Below, piece after piece: positions 22,474-30,128 of a stretch of DNA of 34,587 bases. How positions within the stretch are numbered: position 1 is the stretch's first letter; the number at the start of each line of letters is the position of its first letter. This stretch comes from Caulobacteraceae bacterium UBA5005 (GTDB taxonomy: Bacteria > Pseudomonadota > Alphaproteobacteria > Caulobacterales > Caulobacteraceae), in contig DGYN01000146.1 in assembly GCA_002398405.1 (NCBI GenBank), forward strand, positions 8,398-42,984. Direction: 5' to 3'. A program made the position numbers and the translations under genes. Under the pieces are notes generated by a model. It was not told where the DNA came from, ran no database searches, and saw only the letters and a program-made list of their open reading frames with translations.

Positions 22474-24726
22474 TCAAAGTGTCACATAAAGCTTGCGGGC
22501 CAGGGTTTCGATCTCGTTGCGAATGGTCGGCGAGAAGCGTCCCACCAGGTGCATGACCCCCTTCTTGGCGGCCTCCCGGTCGCAGCTGAGGATCATCCGC
22601 TTGACGGGCCCAACGCCCGCCGGCGGCATCGATAGCCGGTCGAAACCAAGCGCCACCAGGGCGAAGGCCTCCAGCGGCCGGCCCGCGATCTCGCCGCAGA
22701 CCGACACCGGGGTGCCGGAATTGGCGCAGGCCTCCTGGATCGACAGCAGGGCGCGCAGGAAGGGGGGCGAGAGGGGATCGTACCGGTCAGCCACCCGCGG
22801 ATTGCCCCGGTCGGCGGCGAACATGTACTGCATCAGGTCATTGGTCCCGACCGAGACGAAGTCGACCTTCGGCAACAGGGCGTCGAGGTGGAACAGCAGG
22901 GCCGGGGCCTCGATCATCGCCCCGACGTCGAGGCGCGACGGCGGCGTGCGGCCGCGGCGCTCGGCCCAGGCAACCTCGATATCCACCAGGTCGCGGGCGT
23001 CGCGGAATTCCTGGATGCCGGCGATCAGCGGGAACATGATGCGAAGGGGCCTGCCCCGCGCCGCCGCGATCAGGGCGCGCAGCTGCAGGCGCAGCAGGGC
23101 CGGACGGTCGAGCCCCATGCGCACCGCCCGCCAGCCGAGCGCGGGATTATCCTCCCGCTCGGCCTCCATATAGGGCAGCACCTTGTCGCCTCCCAGATCG
23201 AGGGTGCGGAAGGTCACCGGCATGTCGCCGGCCGCGTCCAGCACCCGGCGGTACAGGGCCGTCTGGGCGTTGAACCTGGGCAATTCCTCGGCGACCATGA
23301 ACTGGAATTCCGTGCGGAACAGGCCGATGCCCTCGGCCCCCGCCTCGGTGAGCAGCTCAAGGTCGATGTCGAGGCCGGCGTTCATCAGAAGCGTGATCTT
23401 GGCGCCGTCGCGGGTGAAGGCCGGGGTCTCGCGCAGCTTGGCGAACTCGGCCTTGCGCTGTTCGCGGACCTCGATCCTGGTCTGGATCGCCTTGATGACG
23501 TCGGCGCGGGGACGCAGGAACGCCTCGCCGCTCTCGGCGTCGACGATGACCGGATCGCCCTCGGAAACCGCGTCGCGCAGGCCGTCGAGCCGTCCGACGC
23601 AGGGAATATCCAGCGCCCGGGCGATGATCGCCGCATGGCTGGCGCCCGAGCCCTCCTCCAGCAGGATGCCGCGCAGCTTCTTGCGATCGTATTCCAGAAG
23701 GTCGGCTGGGCCGAGATTCCGCGCGATCAGAATGGCGTTGGCGGGCAGCTCCCGAGACTGGGCGCCGTCCCCCTGCAGGTGCCGCAGCAGGCGGTCGTTG
23801 AGGTCCTCCAGGTCGTGCAACCGCTCGCGCAGATAGGGGTCCCTGGCCTGGCCGAGGCGCGCCCGGTGCTCGGAGCGCACGCGCTCCACCGCGGCTTCCG
23901 CGGTCATGCCGTCGCGCACCGCCTCTTCCAGGCTGCGGTTCCAGCCGCGGTCGTGGGCGAACATGCGGTAGGTCTCGAGCACGTCCATCGAGGCGCCGAC
24001 CAGGCCGTGCTGGCCGTCCATCATTTCGTCGATCTGGGTCTGCAGGGCGCCGACCGCCTTTTTGAGGCGCTCTTCCTCCGCCGCGGAATCCTCCGACAAG
24101 AGTTCGCCCATCAGCACAGGCCGCTCGTGCAGCACGGCCACCCCGTAGGCCAGCCCCTCCGCAAGCCGCGCGCCCTTGATCCGTTCGGGCCGGTGGGGGG
24201 TGATGTCGACGCCCTTGAGCGCCGTCTCCCGCAGGCCCTCGCCGGCCACCATCTCGGCCAGGACCATGGCGATGATCTGCAGGTCCTCGACCTCGTCCGA
24301 CCCATAGGTCCGCTCGGTCCTGTTCTGGACGACCAGCACCCCGATCGGCCGGCCGCCCCGCAGCAGGGGGACGCCCAGAAAGGCGTGGAACGGGTCTTCG
24401 CCGGTTTCCGGGCGGTAGGCGAAGGAGGGGTGGTTCGGGGCGTCGGAAAGGTTCACCGGCCGGCCCTGGCGCATGACCTCGCCCACCAGGCCCTCGCCGG
24501 GCTTCAGGGTCGTGACGTGCACAGCTTCCGGGGACAGGCCCTCGGTGGCGAAGAGCTCCAGGTCCCCTTCCCCGCGCCGCAGATAGATCGAGCAGACTTC
24601 CGCCACCATCTGGCGGGCGATGATCCGCACGACCATGTCCAGGCGCGACTGCGCCGGCGCGCCGCCAGCCATGGCTTCGCGGATCTGCCGAAGCAGACTG
24701 CGGGGTCCAAGCGGGGTCATGGCCAT
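22474..24726 (-). CDS. ptsP: Phosphoenolpyruvate-protein phosphotransferase PtsP (EI-Ntr)
   Basis: PtsP starts the nitrogen-related PTS by taking phosphate from PEP and passing it to NPr. The 750-residue protein has an N-terminal GAF domain (about 20-165). The helical phosphocarrier-binding region follows, then the swivelling domain with the phosphorylated His364 in GSGASHAAIIARALDIPC. The PEP-binding barrel has LFRTEFQFM, RTLDLGGDK, DFVSVGTNDLMQY and the Cys loop SVCGEIAGRP. All key residues are present. The start is the ATG at 24724-24726 (a second ATG two codons on). It lies 95 bp after lysC on the same strand. Confidence 0.96.
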   Translation of the reverse strand: MAMTPLGPRSLLRQIREAMAGGAPAQSRLDMVVRIIARQMVAEVCSIYLRRGEGDLELFATEGLSPEAVHVTTLKPGEGLVGEVMRQGRPVNLSDAPNHPSFAYRPETGEDPFHAFLGVPLLRGGRPIGVLVVQNRTERTYGSDEVEDLQIIAMVLAEMVAGEGLRETALKGVDITPHRPERIKGARLAEGLAYGVAVLHERPVLMGELLSEDSAAEEERLKKAVGALQTQIDEMMDGQHGLVGASMDVLETYRMFAHDRGWNRSLEEAVRDGMTAEAAVERVRSEHRARLGQARDPYLRERLHDLEDLNDRLLRHLQGDGAQSRELPANAILIARNLGPADLLEYDRKKLRGILLEEGSGASHAAIIARALDIPCVGRLDGLRDAVSEGDPVIVDAESGEAFLRPRADVIKAIQTRIEVREQRKAEFAKLRETPAFTRDGAKITLLMNAGLDIDLELLTEAGAEGIGLFRTEFQFMVAEELPRFNAQTALYRRVLDAAGDMPVTFRTLDLGGDKVLPYMEAEREDNPALGWRAVRMGLDRPALLRLQLRALIAAARGRPLRIMFPLIAGIQEFRDARDLVDIEVAWAERRGRTPPSRLDVGAMIEAPALLFHLDALLPKVDFVSVGTNDLMQYMFAADRGNPRVADRYDPLSPPFLRALLSIQEACANSGTPVSVCGEIAGRPLEAFALVALGFDRLSMPPAGVGPVKRMILSCDREAAKKGVMHLVGRFSPTIRNEIETLARKLYVTL

Positions 24727-24821
24727 GGGCGGGCGGGAATCTCCGGCGTCTCAAGGCCGCCTATAGCAGATTTCAGCGGAGGAACGTCGTTATGGAGAGG
24801 CGCTTTCGCGCCGCCCCAGCC

Positions 24822-26069
24822 CTAGAGCTGATCCAGGCCGTACGCGGCGTGCAGGGCGCGCACCGCGAGCTCGGTATAGGCCGCGTCGATCAGGACGCTG
24901 ATCTTGATCTCGCTGGTGGAGATCACCTGGATGTTGACGCCCTTTTCGCCCAGGGCCGTGAACATGGTCTTGGCGACGCCCGCGTGGCTGCGCATGCCGA
25001 CCCCGATCACCGACACCTTGGCGACATCCTCGTTCACGGCGATCTCGGAAAAGCCGATCTCGGCCTTGGCGCCCTGCATGATTTCCACCGCGCGGCCTGC
25101 ATCGCGCTTGCCGACGGTGAACTCCATATTGGCCGAGTCGGTGCTGCGGGCGCGGCTCTGGACGATCATGTCGACGTTGACGTTGGCGTCGGCCAGGCGC
25201 GAGAAAATCTGGGCCGAGACCCCCGGATGGTCGGGCAGGCCGAACAGGCTGATCTTGGCCTCGTCGCGGCTATAGGCGACGCCGGATACGATACGCTTTT
25301 CCATGATCTCTTCCTCGTCGCAGACGATGGTTCCCTGGCCCGGCGCCGTTCCCGGCTCCACCAGGCTCGACAGCACCCGCACCGGCACCCGCTGGGCCAT
25401 GGCCAGCTCGACCGAGCGGGTCTGCAAAACCTTGGCGCCCAGCGACGCCATTTCCAGCATCTCCTCATAGGAGACGCGTTCCAGCTTCCTGGCCTTGCTC
25501 TCGATCCGGGGGTCGGTCGTGTAGACCCCGTCGACGTCAGTGTAGATGTCGCAGGCCCCGCCCACCGCCGCGGCGATGGCGACCGCGCTGGTGTCCGAGC
25601 CGCCGCGGCCCAGTGTCGAGATGCGGCCATCGCGCGTCACGCCCTGGAAGCCCGCGATCACGGCGATCTCACCGCTATCCATGGCCTTCAAGAGCTTCTC
25701 ACCGGGGATTTCGTCGATGCGGGCGCGGCCATGGGCCTCGTCGGTATAGATCGGCACCTGCCAGCCCAGCCAGGAGCGGGCGTTGAGACCCATGTTGCGA
25801 AGGGTCATGGCCAGCAGTCCCGCCGTCACCTGCTCGCCGCTGGCCACCACGGTGTCGTATTCGTCATCGGACGGCGGCAGCCCCATGGCCGCGGGCCCCG
25901 CCCCGTCGGTCCAGGCGACCAGCTCATTGGTCTTGCCGCTCATGGCGCTGACCACCACGGCGACCTTCTTGCCGGCCGCCACCTCGGCGGCCACGTGCCG
26001 GCCGACGCGGGCGATCCGCTCGAGGTCCGCGACGGACGTGCCGCCAAATTTCATCACCAGCCGAGACAC
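24822..26069 (-). CDS. lysC: Aspartate kinase
   Basis: This enzyme phosphorylates aspartate, the first step toward lysine, threonine and methionine. The 415-residue protein begins (GTG start at 26067-26069) with RLVMKFGGTSVAD, the KFGGTS motif of the kinase domain. GRGGSDTSAVAIAAAV and DIYTDVDGVYTTDPR follow. Two ACT regulatory domains occupy about residues 265-415 (VSVIGVGMRSHAGVAKTMF; SEIKISVLIDAAYTELAVRALH). Feedback control by lysine and/or threonine is expected. Length is standard. It is divergent from the toxin-antitoxin operon at 26131. Confidence 0.97.
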   Translation of the reverse strand: MSRLVMKFGGTSVADLERIARVGRHVAAEVAAGKKVAVVVSAMSGKTNELVAWTDGAGPAAMGLPPSDDEYDTVVASGEQVTAGLLAMTLRNMGLNARSWLGWQVPIYTDEAHGRARIDEIPGEKLLKAMDSGEIAVIAGFQGVTRDGRISTLGRGGSDTSAVAIAAAVGGACDIYTDVDGVYTTDPRIESKARKLERVSYEEMLEMASLGAKVLQTRSVELAMAQRVPVRVLSSLVEPGTAPGQGTIVCDEEEIMEKRIVSGVAYSRDEAKISLFGLPDHPGVSAQIFSRLADANVNVDMIVQSRARSTDSANMEFTVGKRDAGRAVEIMQGAKAEIGFSEIAVNEDVAKVSVIGVGMRSHAGVAKTMFTALGEKGVNIQVISTSEIKISVLIDAAYTELAVRALHAAYGLDQL

Positions 26070-26130
26070 TGCCGGTCGAACTCCCGTCGCTCATTGAAAG
26101 GTGCGCGCTTCTAGGGCGCCGCGTCGCCGA

Positions 26131-26171
26131 TTGACAACCCCTGCCGGAGAAGTATCTACCTACCTATAGGT
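26131..26171 (+). promoter_or_regulatory. Promoter and palindromic operator of the toxin-antitoxin operon
   Basis: A perfect -35 TTGACA (26131-26136) is followed 16 nt later by TATCTA (26153-26158). The 10-bp palindrome ACCTATAGGT (26162-26171) is next, and a further GATAGGT half site lies at 26177-26183, just before the antitoxin start. This fits autoregulation by the antitoxin; binding is inferred. Confidence 0.5.
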
Positions 26172-26188
26172 TATTGATAGGTCAGTCT

Positions 26189-26686
26189 ATGAAAGCCCAA
26201 CACGAAATGCCGACGCCGGCCGAGGTGGACGCCGTCCGGCAAGCCTATCCCGGCAACAAGTCCAGTCAGATACGCGCCCTGGGCGAGCAAGGGTTTGCCC
26301 GCGCGCGGATCGCAGACGCCCTGGGTGTCCGGTACCAGTTCGTGCGCAACGTACTTGAGGCCGGTCGCGCGCAGCCACCATACGGCGTGTCCGAACAGGG
26401 ACCCCCTGCCGATGCGCTGGCGCCGCCTCAGTCGCTGGACCGTGTCTTCCAATTCACTGTCGAGCCAGGCGGCAAGATCACCTTGCCTGACCACCTTCTC
26501 GCGCTCTTCAAGGTTCGGGAAGGCAGGGTCCTTGCCGGAGAACTGAAAGGAGAAGCCCTTGAACTCTACGGGCCTTTGGAAGGCGTTCGCCGGGTCCAAG
26601 CCACGATCAAGCCCTGGCAGGAGGGCGAACCCATGTGGTCTGAGGAATTGATCGCTGAACGGCGCGCGGAAGCTGCGCGTGAGTAA
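26189..26686 (+). CDS. Antitoxin with N-terminal HTH and C-terminal AbrB-like domain
   Basis: This is a 165-residue protein. Residues about 24-58 form a helix-turn-helix (SSQIRALGEQGFARARIADALGV, then RYQFVRNVLEAG). After a Pro-rich linker, residues about 87-135 (FQFTVEPGGKITLPDHLLALFKVREG) match the swapped-hairpin AbrB/MazE fold. A charged tail (WSEELIAERRAEAARE) would contact the toxin. Simple AbrB antitoxins lack the extra HTH, so the two-domain layout is notable. The ATG at 26189 follows a palindromic operator. Its stop overlaps the PIN toxin start by 8 nt. Confidence 0.83.
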   Translation: MKAQHEMPTPAEVDAVRQAYPGNKSSQIRALGEQGFARARIADALGVRYQFVRNVLEAGRAQPPYGVSEQGPPADALAPPQSLDRVFQFTVEPGGKITLPDHLLALFKVREGRVLAGELKGEALELYGPLEGVRRVQATIKPWQEGEPMWSEELIAERRAEAARE

Positions 26687-27059
26687 GGTCCTGGATTCGT
26701 CCGCGGTCCTGGCGCTCCTTCAGCGCGAGCGCGGCATGGATCTTGTGCTCGACGCCTTGCCGCTTGCCCTGATCTCAGCCGTCAACCTCGCCGAGGTCGT
26801 CACCAAGATGGTTGAGAAAGGTGAGAGCGATGAGGCGGCGGTCGACAAGACCACACGGCTTTCTTTGAACGCCATTCCCTTCGACCAGGAGCAAGCCGTG
26901 GTCGTTGGCCAGTTGAGACGGTCGACCGCGTCTCTCGGCCTCTCTCTCGGGGACCGCGCCTGCCTCGCCCTGGCCATCCGCGAAAAACTCCCCGTCATGA
27001 CCGCCGACCGCGCCTGGGCCGCTCTGGACCTTGGCGTGGAAGTCGTGCTCATTCGCTGA
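26679..27059 (+). CDS. vapC: PIN-domain ribonuclease toxin (VapC type)
   Basis: This is a 126-residue PIN domain with the full acidic active site: Asp6 (VLDSSAVLAL), Glu39 (VNLAEVV), Asp92 (GLSLGDRACLALA) and Asp110 (MTADRAW). VapC toxins cut specific RNAs with Mg or Mn. The start is a GTG overlapping the antitoxin stop, so the two are translationally coupled. Its stop is one base before the ubiG ATG. The frame is intact. Confidence 0.92.
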   Translation: MSKVLDSSAVLALLQRERGMDLVLDALPLALISAVNLAEVVTKMVEKGESDEAAVDKTTRLSLNAIPFDQEQAVVVGQLRRSTASLGLSLGDRACLALAIREKLPVMTADRAWAALDLGVEVVLIR

Positions 27060-27060
27060 C

Positions 27061-27807
27061 ATGCCCGCCGCCAAATCCAGCATCGACCCGGCAGAGGTCG
27101 AGAAGTTCTCCAAGATCGCCGCCCAATGGTGGGATCCGAAGGGGAAATTCGCGCCCCTGCACCGCTTCAACCCGGTGCGCCTAGCCTTCATCCGCGACGA
27201 GGCGCTGCGCCGGTTTTCCCGCGATCCCGCCGCGCGCGAACCCTTCAAGGGCCTGCGGTTGCTGGATATCGGCTGCGGCGGCGGCCTGCTCTCCGAGCCG
27301 ATGACGCGGCTCGGCTTTTCGGTCACCGGGGTCGACGCCGCGGAGCGCAACATCAAAACCGCCCTGGCGCATGCAGAGGCCGGCGGCCTTTCCATCGACT
27401 ACCGCGCCTCGACCGTCGAAGCCCTGGAAGCGGCGGGGGAAAAGCCTTTCGACGTCATCCTCAACATGGAAGTCATCGAGCATGTCGCCGATCCGGCGGA
27501 GTTCCTGCGCAGTTGCGCCCGGCTCCTGGCCCCCGGCGGGATCATGATCGTCGCCACCCTGAACCGCACCCTGAAGGCCTTTGCCCTGGCCAAGGTCGGC
27601 GCGGAGTACATCCTGCGCTGGCTCCCGGCCGGCGCCCACGACTGGAACAAGTTTCTTACCCCCGATGAGCTTCGCGGTTTCCTTGAGGGGCAGCCTTACG
27701 ATGTGCGCGGTCCCTTCGGGGTCAGCTTCAACCCTTTGTCGGGGCAGTGGAGCCCCTCGGCGGACGCCAGCGTCAATTACATGATGACGGTGGCCAAAGC
27801 TGACTGA
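27061..27807 (+). CDS. ubiG: Ubiquinone biosynthesis O-methyltransferase UbiG
   Basis: UbiG carries out both O-methylations of ubiquinone synthesis with S-adenosylmethionine. The 248-residue protein has DPAEVEKFSKIAAQWWDP at the front, motif I LLDIGCGGGLLSEP (about 67-80), NMEVIEHVADP and the NRTLKAF/HDWNKFLTPDEL segments, all typical. The ATG at 27061 is one base after the vapC stop, and a GTG-started extension inside vapC is rejected. With lysC divergent beyond the toxin-antitoxin pair, ubiG seems to have no promoter space of its own and may rely on the toxin operon's transcript. Confidence 0.96.
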   Translation: MPAAKSSIDPAEVEKFSKIAAQWWDPKGKFAPLHRFNPVRLAFIRDEALRRFSRDPAAREPFKGLRLLDIGCGGGLLSEPMTRLGFSVTGVDAAERNIKTALAHAEAGGLSIDYRASTVEALEAAGEKPFDVILNMEVIEHVADPAEFLRSCARLLAPGGIMIVATLNRTLKAFALAKVGAEYILRWLPAGAHDWNKFLTPDELRGFLEGQPYDVRGPFGVSFNPLSGQWSPSADASVNYMMTVAKAD

Positions 27808-27829
27808 GCCCGCCCCCGTCCGTGGCTAT

Positions 27830-28585
27830 GTGATTTGCACCGAGGCGCGGTCGGGCAGCAACTTTCTTTGCCAGCTGCTGGAATCGACCGGGGTCTTGGG
27901 CCGCCCCCTGGAGTACTTCAACGGCGAGGGCCGCCGAAAATTCGACTTTCCCGACTATCCCGACGATCCGCAGGCGCAGCTGGCGGCGATTCTTGAGTAC
28001 GGCGCTGGTCCCAACGGCGTCTTTGGGTTCAAGCTGTTCAGCCGGCAGGCCGACCGGGTCTCAGCCACCCGCTGGGCAGAGCGCCTTCCGGGACTTCGTT
28101 TCATCCACCTCGAACGCCTCGATTATCTGGGCCAGGCGATTTCCGCCGAGATCGGCCTCCAGACCGGCGTGCACCGCTCCTATGCCCCCAAGACCTCGGA
28201 GGTGACGCCTCGTTTCGACCGCGAGAAGATCGCTGAACGCATGCGATCCGCGGCCCGCGGCCAAGCCCGTTGGCGGCTGTTCTTCGCTCGTAACGGCATA
28301 TCCCCCCTCTATCTGACCTATGAGGGCCTCAGCGCCGATCCCGCCGCCGCCGTCCGGGCTGTCGTTGATCTGATGGGGATTGAGGGTCCGGTCGTGATCG
28401 ATCCGGCCAAGGTCAGGGTCGCCATTCAGCGTGACGACGTCAACGAGGCCTGGCGCCAAAGGTTTCTGAAGGAAGCGGGCGACCTGACGGCGCCCGAGAG
28501 TCTGGGCGCACATTCCGGGCGCGCCTTGGTCAGGGATGGCGCGACCCTTATCAAACAACGCCTTGGACTGTGGGCAAAGGCTTGA
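27830..28585 (+). CDS. Stf0-family sulfotransferase
   Basis: This is a 251-residue PAPS-dependent sulfotransferase. The 5'-phosphosulfate loop is in ICTEARSGSNFLCQLLESTG and the 3'-phosphate region is LERLDYLGQAISAEIG. The Stf0 ending WRLFFARNGISPLYLTYEGL is clear. Stf0 enzymes sulfate carbohydrates such as trehalose; the acceptor here is unknown. The annotated GTG would start inside the first strand. The in-frame sequence before it (TEPAPVRGYV) reads as natural protein back to a CTG at 27800, which overlaps the ubiG end. The true start may therefore be that rare codon. It follows ubiG closely and is likely co-transcribed. Confidence 0.88.
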   Translation: MICTEARSGSNFLCQLLESTGVLGRPLEYFNGEGRRKFDFPDYPDDPQAQLAAILEYGAGPNGVFGFKLFSRQADRVSATRWAERLPGLRFIHLERLDYLGQAISAEIGLQTGVHRSYAPKTSEVTPRFDREKIAERMRSAARGQARWRLFFARNGISPLYLTYEGLSADPAAAVRAVVDLMGIEGPVVIDPAKVRVAIQRDDVNEAWRQRFLKEAGDLTAPESLGAHSGRALVRDGATLIKQRLGLWAKA

Positions 28586-28656
28586 CGCCGCAAGGAAATC
28601 CTTAATCTCTCAAACCTAGGATCGGCGTCTTGGTATCGGCGAACAAGGTCGGAGAA

Positions 28657-29151
28657 ATGACCCAGCGGTTCGACAAGCTCCGGGTGTTGGTCGTAGACGA
28701 CAACACCCACATGCGCTCCATCATCGGCGCGATCCTGAAAGGGCTCGGCGTGCGCGAAATCCGCGAGGCCTCCGATGGAACCGAGGCGCTCAAAATTCTG
28801 CGCGACTGGCCGGCGGACCTGGCGATCGTCGATTACCGCATGGAGCCGATGAACGGGCTGGAGTTTACCAAATATGTCCGCACGCACGAGATGAGCCCGA
28901 ACATCTATCTGCCCCTCGTCATGATTACCGGCTATTCGGACCTGCCCCGCGTCATCGGCGCGCGCGAGGCCGGGGTCACCGAACTGATCGTCAAGCCGGT
29001 CACCGCCGAGGCGGTCATCAGCCGCATGGACGCGGTGATCTTCCATCCCCGCCCCTTCGCCAAGACCGAGACCTATTTCGGCCCCTCGCGGCGGCGCAAG
29101 CGCAATGCCGGCTACTCAGGTCCCGATCGCCGCGGAGAGCGAACGGGCTAA
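28657..29151 (+). CDS. Single-domain response regulator with basic tail
   Basis: This is a 164-residue protein. The receiver domain (about 6-125) has acidic pocket Asp14/Asp15 (VLVVDDNTHMR), phospho-acceptor Asp59 (LAIVDYRM), Thr91 and Lys113 (LIVKPVT). The tail carries FGPSRRRKR and GYSGPDRRGE, a motif seen after receiver domains in alphaproteobacteria. There is no output domain. I chose the ATG at 28657 (AAGG about 8 nt upstream) over a TTG at 28630. No histidine kinase is nearby. A hairpin lies right after its stop. Confidence 0.9.
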   Translation: MTQRFDKLRVLVVDDNTHMRSIIGAILKGLGVREIREASDGTEALKILRDWPADLAIVDYRMEPMNGLEFTKYVRTHEMSPNIYLPLVMITGYSDLPRVIGAREAGVTELIVKPVTAEAVISRMDAVIFHPRPFAKTETYFGPSRRRKRNAGYSGPDRRGERTG

Positions 29152-29153
29152 GC

Positions 29154-29180
29154 TTTCGCTAACCCTGGCCGTTAGCGAAA
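29154..29180 (+). terminator. Hairpin between the two response regulator genes
   Basis: A perfect 10-bp stem TTTCGCTAAC / GTTAGCGAAA with a 7-nt loop starts 3 nt after the stop. The tail CTTTCGTCTT is only partly T-rich, so it could be a weak terminator, an mRNA stabiliser or an operator. Confidence 0.5.
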
Positions 29181-29211
29181 CTTTCGTCTTGCGGGCCTAT
29201 GATAATTCCAA

Positions 29212-29616
29212 ATGTCGGTGGCGCAGCTCATTCCCGGGTACCCCAGGTCGATCCTCGCGGTCGATGACGACCCGATCATGCGCGCCTTCGCCGACGCGGA
29301 GCTTTCGGTCAGCGGAGCCCGGGTCACCACCGCCGAGGACGGCCTCGAAGCCCTGAAAAAGGTCCAGGCCAACGACTATGATGTGGTCGTTCTCGACCTC
29401 GAGATGCCCAACATGAACGGCTTTGAGTTCCTCAAGGCCCTGCGCGCCATGGACCGGGCGCTCACCCTGCCGGTGGTCATCCTGACCTCCCGCGAGGACG
29501 CCGACGCGGCGGTCAAGGCTTTTGACGCCGGCGCCACAGCCTACGCCATGAAGCCCGTCAACTGGGACCGCCTGCGCCAGCGCGTGCGCGAGGTGCACGA
29601 GGGCCGTCGGGGCTAG
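29212..29616 (+). CDS. Single-domain response regulator (CheY-like)
   Basis: This is a 134-residue receiver domain with nothing attached. The key residues are Asp18/Asp19 (ILAVDDDPIMR), Asp62 (VVLDLEMPNMNG), Thr92 (ILTSRED) and Lys114 (YAMKPVNW). It has no strong ribosome site before the ATG; TATGATAAT just upstream (about 29198-29206) could be a -10 element of its own promoter. It resembles the upstream regulator only at the receiver level and lacks its basic tail. The stop TAG is made by the first bases of the intergenic repeat. Confidence 0.92.
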   Translation: MSVAQLIPGYPRSILAVDDDPIMRAFADAELSVSGARVTTAEDGLEALKKVQANDYDVVVLDLEMPNMNGFEFLKALRAMDRALTLPVVILTSREDADAAVKAFDAGATAYAMKPVNWDRLRQRVREVHEGRRG

Positions 29617-29718
29617 AGCGTTTTCCGGCGAAGTGGCTGCCGGTTCGCCGCCAGAAAACGCGACCACGCAAGGATTCTAGAGCAGTGTCCGATCCAATCA
29701 GATCGGATGCTGCTCTAG
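29613..29718. repeat. Palindromic intergenic mosaic repeat (RIME-like)
   Basis: The element has two hairpins. GCGTTTT...AAAACGC (29618-29661) includes the inner pair CCGGCGAA/TTCGCCG. The second hairpin, CTAGAGCAG...CTGCTCTAG (29677-29718), has a second 7-bp stem TCCGATC/GATCGGA inside. Such TAGAGCGTTTTC...CTAGAGCA elements are scattered in alphaproteobacterial genomes. It fills the space between convergent genes, supplies the TAG stop of both and may act as a two-way terminator. Confidence 0.8.
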
Positions 29719-30128
29719 TTGAGCTCTCCCTTGCCCGGGGGCTTGGGCGGTAGCGGCGCAACCGGCACGCCATCGCGCATCAGTTCGACCACCTCCTCGC
29801 CGGTCGCCTGGCCATAGATGCCGCGTTCCTCGGCCCTTCCCTCATGGATGGCTCTGGCCTCGGCGGCGAAGGCATCGCCCACGTCGTCGAAATTCTCCTC
29901 TACATGGGCTCGCACCCTGCCCATGGCCTCCATCATCATGGCGTTCTGCTTGGCCTGAGCCTTGGTCCCCGCGACGCTCGGAGCCATGATCGCCTTTTCC
30001 ACCTGGCGCGAGGCGCAGACCGGACACTCCAGAAGGCCGCGCGCCGCCTGATCGTCGTAGTCGGCTGAGGCCCCGAACCAGCCTTCGAATTCATGCCCCG
30101 ACGCGCAGTGAAGGGCGTAGCGGATCAT
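29715..30128 (-). CDS. DUF1178 family protein
   Basis: This is a 137-residue protein. The N-terminus MIRYALHCASGHEFEGWFGAS and LECPVCASRQVEKAIMAPSV form a putative zinc ribbon (Cys, His and the CPVC pair). A helical, acidic middle and a Pro-rich end follow. The family is common in alphaproteobacteria and has no known function. It overlaps the nitrilase gene by 4 nt (ATGA), and its TAG stop falls inside the palindromic repeat. Confidence 0.92.
   Translation of the reverse strand: MIRYALHCASGHEFEGWFGASADYDDQAARGLLECPVCASRQVEKAIMAPSVAGTKAQAKQNAMMMEAMGRVRAHVEENFDDVGDAFAAEARAIHEGRAEERGIYGQATGEEVVELMRDGVPVAPLPPKPPGKGELN

Noticed and set aside
22888..24825. Open frame of 645 codons on the plus strand opposite ptsP
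   Set aside because: It mirrors the complete, well-conserved ptsP gene and shows only the Gly/His/Arg/Asp-rich text expected from the antisense of high-GC coding DNA.
24792..26114. Open frame of 440 codons opposite lysC
   Set aside because: Antisense shadow of an intact aspartate kinase; composition (His/Asp/Gly/Arg repeats) is not protein-like.
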